DNA of 5,778 bases from Chryseobacterium sp. (GTDB taxonomy: Bacteria; Bacteroidota; Bacteroidia; Flavobacteriales; Weeksellaceae): positions 1-5,778 of the forward strand of contig RDDY01000234.1 of the NCBI GenBank assembly GCA_003852805.1, in the 5' to 3' direction. The notes beneath the pieces were generated by a model that made no database searches, was not told where the DNA came from, and saw nothing but the letters and a program-made list of their open reading frames with translations. Every line of letters begins with the position of its first letter. Within the stretch, counting starts at the first letter, position 1. The position numbers were made by a program, and so were the translations under genes. Below, piece after piece: positions 1 through 5,778 of the stretch.

Positions 1-3000
1 TACAACGTTATCTTGGATTCCAAAGATCCGAACGCAAACGCCTACATCGCTGCGTCGGGCGTATACCGTCAAAACAATCCGACCATTGATCTGAAAGGTG
101 AACTGCGCAAGGTAGATCTGCAAAAACTGGGATTCTATAAAGATCCTCTGATTTTGGCAGGAAAAATCGACGCCAATTTCACAAACATCAACCTCGACTA
201 TTTAAACGGTCATCTGTATCTGGACAACTTTGCCATTTCCGATACCAGGGAAGTGTATCCGTTACAGCAGGTAAAAGTGGAAGCGGTTTCCACGGCCGAC
301 AGCAACAGTCTTGTGGTAAACTCTCAGGTGTTGGATTTTGAGATGAACGGTCGGTACAAGTTGACGCAGATCGGTGATGCGCTGAAGCAGACCATCGATG
401 ATTATTACCACTTAAAAGGTCCGAAAAAACGTGTGGCGCCCAACCAGCATTTTACGTTTACCGGAAAAGTTAAGAACGACGATTTGATCCGCAAATTCGT
501 ACCCGAGCTTAAATCGTTTGCCACCATCGACCTTAGCGGTAACTTTGATGCAGACACGCACAGCCTCAGGGTTCACGCCGGCATTCCGCAGGTTATCTAC
601 GGCAGCAATGAGATCAATGACGCGGTACTGGATGTCAACAGCAACGGTGCGCTCAATTACAGCCTTACGGCGCGCGAACTGAAAAGCGAGAGTTTGGCGT
701 TGAATAAACTCAGCGCGGCGGGTGCGGTACAAAATGATGTGATTACCTATGAAGTAACCACCAAAGATGATAAAGATGCAACCCAATATCTGATCGCCGG
801 AAACGCAAAATCATTGGGCGACATTACCGAAGTATCGCTCGATGAACAAGGGCTCGTACTCAATTACAGCAACTGGACGGTGGCGCCAGGTAACCAACTG
901 CGCATCAGCAGCCGCGGAATTGTAGCCGACAATTTTGCCATTTCGCACAACGGCAGCCGTATCGCATTGCAATCTGAAACTCAGAATCCGGCTGGTCCGC
1001 TGGACGTTGCGATAGAAAACTTTAAGATAGAGACCATTGCAGAGATTGTGCGCAAAGATTCGTTGCCGGCCGCGGGAACCATCAACGGTACCGCACAGTT
1101 GCGCAACCTTACGGGCAATATGACGTTCAATGCCGATATGAATATCTCCGATCTGCGGGTTTACGGCAGTGCGGTAGGTGATGTCCGGGCAAAAGTGGCC
1201 AACAAGACGGCCGATATTTTGGCAGCGGACATTAGGCTTACGGGCAACAATAATGACGCAAGTATCACCGGCGACTACAATACAAAAGCCTCAAGCTTTG
1301 ACCTCGAACTCGACTTGCGCCGTTTGCAGATGGCAAGTCTGCAAGGTTTCACAGGGAAGGCGATTCAAAATGCCGAAGGCTATCTCTCCGGACATTTGGA
1401 TGTGACGGGCAGCACGAAACAGCCGAACATCCGCGGAGCGCTAAAATTCAATGACGTCGGATTGGAGATTACCGAGACAGGCAGCAATTTCCGACATATA
1501 GATGACGAGGTGCGCTTCACGGGACGAGGGATCGAGTTCAATCGTTTCCGTCTGAAAGATCCCGACGGCAACGCGCTTGTAATCAACGGTGCGATCTTAA
1601 CCACCGATTACAGCGATTTCAACTTTGCACTGACCGCCCGCGCCAACGATTTTAAAGTGGTGGACAGCGAAAAAGATAACGATAAACTGATGTACGGCGT
1701 CTTGGCCATCGATGCCGATCTACGCATCGGCGGAGATTTGGATTTGCCTAAAGTGGACGGCACTTTGGCGGTAACGGATAAGACCGATTTTACCTTCGTT
1801 CTGCCGCAGACCTCGCCGACTTTGCAAGACCGTCAAGGCATTATAGAATTTATCGACAAAGATCAGGTGGCCTTGAATCAAACCTTAAAGGCAGATTCGC
1901 TTTCGGGTACGGCAGACGTCCGCGGATTGGATGTCTCGGTGAATATCGACATCGTTAAAGAAGCCAAGATTTCGTTGCTCATCGACAAAGCCAACGGTGA
2001 CTTCGTCAAGCTTCAAGGGACAGCTCAGTTGACGGGCGGCATCGATCCGTCGGGTAAGACAACTCTGGTGGGCGTTTATGAAGTGGAAGAAGGCGCATAC
2101 GAACTCTCGGTGAGTGCGCTGCGACGGAAATTTGATATTCAAAAGGGAAGCACCATCACGTGGACGGGAGAGCCCACCGCCGCAGATGTAGATGTAACGG
2201 CTGTTTACCGTACGGAGACTGCGCCGCTGGATCTTGTGCAGCAACAGCTGGCCGGTTTGTCCAATGCCGAGATCAATCAGTTTAAACAGCGTATTCCGTT
2301 CTACGCAAACCTGAAGTTGGGCGGAGAACTGATGAAGCCCGTCATTGACTTTGACATTACCATGGACGACAAAAACCCGAACGTGCCGACCAACGTGCTG
2401 GATCTGACCGAAGCCAAGCTGGAGCAACTGCGCACCGAGCCGTCCGAACTTAATAAGCAAGTTTTCGCTCTGTTGCTGCTTAACCGTTTTGTGGGCGAAA
2501 ATCCGTTCGACAGCGAGACCGGTTTGTCTGCCGAATCTATGGCGCGTCAGAGCGTCAGCCGCATTCTTTCTGAGCAGTTGAATGATCTGGCGAGCGATTT
2601 GATTGCCGGCGTCGACATTAATTTTGATCTGCAATCGACGGAGGATTATACCATGGGCGACAAAAATACGCGCACCGATCTGAACGTGGGCGTGAGCAAG
2701 CGGTTGTTGAACGACCGATTGAAAGTAAGCGTCGGCAGTAATTTTAACCTCGAAGGCCAAGAGCGCCAAAACGAGCGCGCAACCAATATTGCCGGAGATA
2801 TAGCGGTTGATTATATGCTGTCCAAAGACGGCAGATATATGCTGCGGTTTTACAGGACAGATCAGTACCAAGTGGCACTGCAAGGACAGGTTATAGAGAC
2901 GGGCGTCAGCTTTATCATAACCTTGGATTACAATAAATTCCAAGACATATTGCGAAATCAAAAGGAGAACAAAGACCTGCGCAGACAGAACCGTGAAATC

Positions 3001-3030
3001 AGAAGAAATGACAGGAAGAGGAATAAATAA
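1..3030 (+). CDS. tamB: Translocation/assembly module protein TamB, 5'-truncated by window edge
   Basis: The reading frame is open from base 1 to the TAA at 3028-3030, giving 1009 residues; the true start lies upstream, so the N-terminal membrane anchor is not seen. Composition is that of a long periplasmic beta-structure: alternating hydrophobic and polar residues, rich in Asn, Asp and Thr, and no cysteine in the visible part. AsmA/TamB-type repeats of the form G-x-L-x-G-x-L-x-V-x-G...P-x-(I/V)-x-G occur at about residues 460-491 and 565-602. The C-terminal TamB (DUF490) domain covers roughly the last 450 residues. Its diagnostic segment at 716-736 reads GSTITWTGEP followed by AADVDVTAVY, and further conserved pieces are FALLLLNRFV (822-831) and the final strands ending GVSFIITLDYNKF. 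A basic tail (986-1009) follows. In the known family, TamB spans the periplasm and its C-terminus contacts the TamA/TamL barrel; roles in outer-membrane protein assembly and phospholipid transport have been proposed. The gene overlaps tamL. Identity is strong; exact substrates are unknown. Confidence 0.93.
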   Translation, partial: YNVILDSKDPNANAYIAASGVYRQNNPTIDLKGELRKVDLQKLGFYKDPLILAGKIDANFTNINLDYLNGHLYLDNFAISDTREVYPLQQVKVEAVSTADSNSLVVNSQVLDFEMNGRYKLTQIGDALKQTIDDYYHLKGPKKRVAPNQHFTFTGKVKNDDLIRKFVPELKSFATIDLSGNFDADTHSLRVHAGIPQVIYGSNEINDAVLDVNSNGALNYSLTARELKSESLALNKLSAAGAVQNDVITYEVTTKDDKDATQYLIAGNAKSLGDITEVSLDEQGLVLNYSNWTVAPGNQLRISSRGIVADNFAISHNGSRIALQSETQNPAGPLDVAIENFKIETIAEIVRKDSLPAAGTINGTAQLRNLTGNMTFNADMNISDLRVYGSAVGDVRAKVANKTADILAADIRLTGNNNDASITGDYNTKASSFDLELDLRRLQMASLQGFTGKAIQNAEGYLSGHLDVTGSTKQPNIRGALKFNDVGLEITETGSNFRHIDDEVRFTGRGIEFNRFRLKDPDGNALVINGAILTTDYSDFNFALTARANDFKVVDSEKDNDKLMYGVLAIDADLRIGGDLDLPKVDGTLAVTDKTDFTFVLPQTSPTLQDRQGIIEFIDKDQVALNQTLKADSLSGTADVRGLDVSVNIDIVKEAKISLLIDKANGDFVKLQGTAQLTGGIDPSGKTTLVGVYEVEEGAYELSVSALRRKFDIQKGSTITWTGEPTAADVDVTAVYRTETAPLDLVQQQLAGLSNAEINQFKQRIPFYANLKLGGELMKPVIDFDITMDDKNPNVPTNVLDLTEAKLEQLRTEPSELNKQVFALLLLNRFVGENPFDSETGLSAESMARQSVSRILSEQLNDLASDLIAGVDINFDLQSTEDYTMGDKNTRTDLNVGVSKRLLNDRLKVSVGSNFNLEGQERQNERATNIAGDIAVDYMLSKDGRYMLRFYRTDQYQVALQGQVIETGVSFIITLDYNKFQDILRNQKENKDLRRQNREIRRNDRKRNK

Positions 3031-3079
3031 AATAGTATGGGCAACAGGCGTGATCTCTATGTTTTATCTGAGTTCATGC
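3008..3079 (+). other. Lipoprotein signal peptide and lipobox of TamL
   Basis: This stretch encodes a short basic N-region (Arg4, Lys8), a hydrophobic segment from IVW to FYL, and the lipobox Leu-Ser-Ser-Cys with the Cys codon TGC at 3077-3079. Signal peptidase II would cut before that Cys. The residues after it (SPSQYLKEGE) hold no acidic run at positions +2 to +5, unlike the surface-export signals described for Bacteroidota lipoproteins. The anchor therefore more likely stays on the periplasmic leaflet of the outer membrane, as expected when POTRA domains follow. The first part (3008-3030) also encodes the last residues of tamB in another frame. Confidence 0.8.
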
Positions 3080-5332
3080 AGCCCGAGTCAGTATCTGAAA
3101 GAAGGCGAAGTGCTGTACACCGGCGCGAAGGTGGATATTGTGAACGATACCATGACCAAACGCCAAAAGAACAATCTGCGCGACGGCATCAAGGATAACC
3201 TGCGGCCGAAGCCCAACAGTTCTTTTCTGGGATTGCGCCCGCGGCTGTGGATTTACGGTGCCGTGAAAGAGCCGAAGAAACAAAAAGGTCTGGCCTATTG
3301 GCTGAAATATCGTGTCGGTGAAAAGCCGATTGTCTTGGGCGATGTCGATCCCGATTTCAACCGTAGAATTGCCGTCAACTATTCCGAGAACAAAGGATTC
3401 TTCAACGCCCGCGCGAGCTATGAAACCGAGGTCAAGAACCGCAAAGCCGAGGTAGATTATACAGTGACGCCGGGTGCCCGATATCTGAACAACCTGATTA
3501 CGTATGAAGACCAAAATTCGCTCATCAGTACCGAAATCCAAAAAACGGCGGACGGAAGCTTGTTGAAGAAAGGGAAACCTTTTGACCTGAACGTTATCAA
3601 AGCCGAGCGCGAGCGCATCGACAATAATCTGAAAGAAAGAGGTTTTTACTATTTCCACCCGGACAATATTATCGTACAGGCAGACAGCACCGTGACCAAT
3701 GAAGCCAAGGTTGATCTGAATGTCAGGCTCAAAGACGACACGCCCGAATTGTCCAAACAGCAGTTTACCATCGATAAGGTGATTGTCTTCCCCGACTATA
3801 GCCTGCGGACGGGCCGAAATGCTTACCAAATTCCTACCAATGTGGACAGTGTGGTAGCGTATAAAGATATGTACATCATAGACCCCGAGAAGAAATTCAA
3901 GCCGCAGATCTTTGACCGCGCTTTGTATTTCCACAGCGGCGATGTCTACAACCGCTCAGACCACAACCTTAGTCTCAACCGATTGATCGGTCTGGGGACT
4001 TTCAAGTTTGTAAAGAATCAGTTCGTCATCTCAGATTCGCTCAACAATAAATTCGATGCCTATTACCTGCTGACTCCGCGCGATTTCCAGTCGTTGCAGG
4101 TGGAGGCAACGGGCAAAACCAACTCGGCCGACTTTGTGGGCAGCTCGGTCAATTTGCATTATCTGCATCGCAATTTCTTCCGCGGCGCCGAGCAATTCAA
4201 GGCTACGCTGTACGGCGGCTTTGATGTGCAGATGGGCGGCAAGCGTGACAAGGAAGCAAACAATATTTACCGCATCGGTGGCGACGTTACCTTATCGATC
4301 CCGCGGATTGTGGCACCGTTTAAATTCCAATCGAGCAGTGCCTTTGTGCCGCGTACACAGTTTCACCTCGGCTACGAATACCAGAGCCGCACGCAGCTCT
4401 ATACGCTACACAACTTCAGCGGTTCATTCGGTTATCTGTGGAAGGAGAATGCGCAGAAAGAACATGAACTGAAGGTGCTGGATGTAAGTGTGGTCAACCC
4501 ACAAAAGGTTACGGCGAAATACGATTCCATTGCCAAGAAATATCCGAATCTGCAACGCGTGGTAGATCGTCAGTTTATCTTTGGGCCTACCTACAGCTTC
4601 ACCTATACCACGACCATGCTGCCGAAGAAAAATACTTTTTATTACAAAGGCACGGCAGATCTGTCCGGTACGCTTGCAGGTTTGTTCAGCGGTGCCAACG
4701 CAAAGAAAGACGACCAAAAACGTATCTTCGGTACACCGTTCAGCCAATACGCCAAGATCGAGAATGATTTTCGCTACTTCCGCAGAGTGGGAAATAAAGA
4801 CATGATTGCTGCGCGACTGATTGCGGGGCTTGCCTATCCGTACGGCAACAGCCTGCACGTGCCGTTCAGCAAGCAGTTTTTCATCGGTGGAAGCAACAGC
4901 ATACGTGCTTTCCGAGCGCGCACCCTGGGTCCGGGCAGCTACAATCCGTATTCTCAGCCAAGCACTTTCTTCTTTGACCAAGCGGGCGACATCAAGCTCG
5001 AACTCAATGCCGAGTACCGCGCGAATCTTTACAAATTCCTGAATGCTGCGGTATTCGTGGATGCAGGCAATATTTGGCTGGTAAACGATGAGCAGAGCTT
5101 ACCGGGCGGGAAATTCTCGAAAGATTGGCTTAGCGAAATTGCAGTGGGTGCCGGTGTGGGTCTGCGTCTGGATTTCAACATACTTGTGTTGCGTCTGGAT
5201 TTGGCCACACCCTTACGGATTCCTTACGATCCGAAGGGCGACCGCTGGGCATTTAACAAAATTGACTTCGGTAGCAAAGAATGGCGCCGTGACAATCTGA
5301 TTTTGAATATTGCAATCGGTTATCCTTTTTAA
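3008..5332 (+). CDS. tamL: Translocation and assembly module lipoprotein TamL (TamA/BamA-like Omp85 protein)
   Basis: A complete gene of 774 codons from the ATG at 3008; a GTG at 2993 would add five residues. I prefer the ATG because it gives a compact lipoprotein signal peptide (MTGRGINK, a hydrophobic core, then the lipobox LSSC) and has AGAAGAA immediately upstream, although this is weak as a ribosome binding site. In ATG numbering Cys24 would be lipidated, and it is the only cysteine in the protein. Residues about 30-340 look like POTRA-type alpha/beta repeats; for example a helix-turn unit ending in ERGFYY near 205 and another at 309-335 (HSGDVYNRSDHNLSLNRL). The barrel runs from about 362 to 774. 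It contains the Omp85 lid-loop motif SIRAFRARTLGPG (631-643, the counterpart of VRGY/F in BamA) and ends in IGYPF, an aromatic-terminated beta-signal. It is longer than E. coli TamA (577 residues) but in keeping with Bacteroidota relatives. It should sit in the outer membrane and pair with TamB, encoded just upstream with a 23-base overlap. The alternative label 'BamA/TamA family outer membrane protein' describes the same fold. Confidence 0.93.
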   Translation: MTGRGINKIVWATGVISMFYLSSCSPSQYLKEGEVLYTGAKVDIVNDTMTKRQKNNLRDGIKDNLRPKPNSSFLGLRPRLWIYGAVKEPKKQKGLAYWLKYRVGEKPIVLGDVDPDFNRRIAVNYSENKGFFNARASYETEVKNRKAEVDYTVTPGARYLNNLITYEDQNSLISTEIQKTADGSLLKKGKPFDLNVIKAERERIDNNLKERGFYYFHPDNIIVQADSTVTNEAKVDLNVRLKDDTPELSKQQFTIDKVIVFPDYSLRTGRNAYQIPTNVDSVVAYKDMYIIDPEKKFKPQIFDRALYFHSGDVYNRSDHNLSLNRLIGLGTFKFVKNQFVISDSLNNKFDAYYLLTPRDFQSLQVEATGKTNSADFVGSSVNLHYLHRNFFRGAEQFKATLYGGFDVQMGGKRDKEANNIYRIGGDVTLSIPRIVAPFKFQSSSAFVPRTQFHLGYEYQSRTQLYTLHNFSGSFGYLWKENAQKEHELKVLDVSVVNPQKVTAKYDSIAKKYPNLQRVVDRQFIFGPTYSFTYTTTMLPKKNTFYYKGTADLSGTLAGLFSGANAKKDDQKRIFGTPFSQYAKIENDFRYFRRVGNKDMIAARLIAGLAYPYGNSLHVPFSKQFFIGGSNSIRAFRARTLGPGSYNPYSQPSTFFFDQAGDIKLELNAEYRANLYKFLNAAVFVDAGNIWLVNDEQSLPGGKFSKDWLSEIAVGAGVGLRLDFNILVLRLDLATPLRIPYDPKGDRWAFNKIDFGSKEWRRDNLILNIAIGYPF

Positions 5333-5339
5333 CTACAAT

Positions 5340-5363
5340 AGCGCTCTCGGGCGCTTTATATTT
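5340..5363 (+). terminator. Possible intrinsic terminator after tamL
   Basis: Eight bases after the tamL stop, AGCGCT (5340-5345) can pair with GGCGCT (5350-5355) around the loop CTCG: five Watson-Crick pairs and one T-G wobble. The T-rich but interrupted tract TTTATATTT follows. The stem is short and the T tract imperfect, so termination may be partial. Its position directly behind a complete operon end supports the reading. Confidence 0.5.
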
Positions 5364-5364
5364 G
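5357..5364 (+). promoter_or_regulatory. Possible Bacteroidota -7 promoter element for the hydrolase gene
   Basis: TATATTTG fits the TAnnTTTG -7 consensus known for Bacteroidota primary sigma factors and lies 55 bases before the hydrolase ATG, so transcription would begin near 5370. No TTTG-type -33 element is found at the usual distance of about 19-21 bases; only a T run at 5326-5330 lies upstream, too far away. The element overlaps the T tract of the preceding hairpin. It could be chance in an AT-rich tract. Confidence 0.3.
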
Positions 5365-5398
5365 GTTGATTTCGGGCCGCAGTATTATTGTCGGTTCA

Positions 5399-5423
5399 AT
5401 GAAAAAACTGTAAAATGGTATGA
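5399..5423 (+). other. Two minimal reading frames before the hydrolase start
   Basis: ATG AAA AAA CTG TAA (5399-5413) would encode Met-Lys-Lys-Leu, in frame with the hydrolase but closed by its own stop. ATG GTA TGA (5415-5423) would encode Met-Val, and its TGA overlaps the hydrolase ATG at 5420 in the form ATGA. No Shine-Dalgarno sequence precedes either. They matter mainly because the TAA at 5411-5413 fixes 5420 as the first possible ATG of the hydrolase frame. A regulatory role is unproven and chance is the default explanation. Confidence 0.25.
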
Positions 5424-5778
5424 CTCACAAGCTTTATCATGAAATTTATCGACCGACGGTAACCGCGAAAGCAGCCGTATTGCTCATACACGGCATGGCA
5501 GAACACAGCGGCCGTTACGGGGACTTCGCCGAATTTCTGTGCGGTCATGGTTTCCTTGTCATTACTTATGATCATCCCGGCCACGGTCACACGGTGGACA
5601 GCGAGAAAGAGCTTGGTTTCTTCCGCAAAGAAAATCCTGCCGGTGCTCTCGTGGAAGGAGCGGTAGAAATGGCAAAATATATGAAGAGTCTGTCGCCGGG
5701 ACTGCCACAATTTGTGCTCGGTCATTCTATGGGGTCATTTGTAACACGATTGTTGATTAGTAAAGTCAACTTTGACGG
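5420..5778 (+). CDS. Alpha/beta hydrolase, monoacylglycerol lipase / S33 aminopeptidase-like, 3'-truncated by window edge
   Basis: The first 119 codons of a gene that runs off the right edge. The start is the first ATG after an in-frame TAA at 5411-5413, and the A-rich upstream sequence suits a Bacteroidota start. No signal peptide is seen, so the product is probably cytoplasmic. After a first strand (AVLLIHG, residues 19-25) comes the oxyanion-hole motif HGMAEHSGRY (24-33), typical of the monoacylglycerol lipase / lysophospholipase group (Hydrolase_4, 'serine aminopeptidase S33'). Next are the strand-turn segment ITYDHPGHGHT (48-58), where relatives usually have D-x-R-G-H-G, and the nucleophile elbow GHSMG (101-105) with Ser103 as the predicted nucleophile. 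The catalytic Asp and His would lie beyond the window. Family members of about 270-310 residues hydrolyse acylglycerols or lysophospholipids, but the substrate here cannot be told. The hairpin upstream suggests it is transcribed separately from tamB-tamL. Confidence 0.88.
   Translation, partial: MTHKLYHEIYRPTVTAKAAVLLIHGMAEHSGRYGDFAEFLCGHGFLVITYDHPGHGHTVDSEKELGFFRKENPAGALVEGAVEMAKYMKSLSPGLPQFVLGHSMGSFVTRLLISKVNFD

Noticed and set aside
1885..2961. A 358-codon open frame on the - strand inside tamB
   Set aside because: It lies wholly antisense to the conserved TamB C-terminal domain, its translation resembles no family I recognise, and it is explained by the codon bias of tamB.
2961..2967. 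AAAGGAG as the tamL ribosome binding site
   Set aside because: It is about 25 bases before the GTG and 40 before the ATG, too far for direct use, and it encodes part of the Lys/Glu-rich TamB tail.
1..3030. A frameshifted or broken tamB because no natural start is visible
   Set aside because: The frame is open to the very first base and has no internal stop, so the gene is cut by the window edge rather than damaged.
3074..3934. A 286-codon open frame on the - strand inside tamL
   Set aside because: It is antisense to the POTRA region of a clearly coding gene, and its translation shows no recognisable motif.
4424..4981. A 185-codon - strand frame and several 70-112-codon + strand frames inside tamL
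   Set aside because: They overlap the barrel-coding region, which has conserved Omp85 motifs in the tamL frame; these are out-of-frame shadows.
5396..5725. A 109-codon - strand frame at the right end
   Set aside because: It is antisense to the hydrolase, whose oxyanion-hole and nucleophile motifs prove the + strand frame.

Overview
This window looks like an ordinary chromosomal stretch from a member of the Bacteroidota. The evidence is a TamB-type protein encoded next to a TamA-like Omp85 protein that carries a lipoprotein signal peptide (the TamL form), start codons with A-rich upstream sequence and little Shine-Dalgarno character, and a TAnnTTTG-like -7 element in the one intergenic gap. 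Base composition is near balanced by eye. A sphingobacterial relative is a guess from the feel of the protein sequences, not something shown here.

All three genes are on the + strand. From the left edge to 3030 runs the 3' part of tamB, giving 1009 visible residues and the complete C-terminal TamB (DUF490) domain; the 5' part lies outside the window. tamL (3008-5332, or from a GTG at 2993) overlaps the end of tamB and is complete. It encodes a lipoprotein with periplasmic POTRA-like domains and a C-terminal 16-strand-type beta-barrel ending in Phe. An 87-bp gap follows, holding a short terminator-like hairpin, a possible promoter element overlapping it, and two minimal reading frames. An alpha/beta hydrolase of the monoacylglycerol lipase/S33 type then starts at 5420 and runs off the right edge after 119 codons.

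TamB and TamL together would form the translocation and assembly module of the outer envelope. TamL would be the outer-membrane barrel and TamB the long periplasm-spanning beta-structure whose C-terminus docks on it. The overlapping genes suggest coupled translation. The hydrolase is probably a separate transcription unit with no demonstrated link to the module.

I found no mobile element, CRISPR array, RNA gene or clear sign of a new system. The points worth checking are the gene order, the lipoprotein anchor and start site of TamL, the charged tail of TamB encoded at the overlap, and the compact tamL-hydrolase junction.
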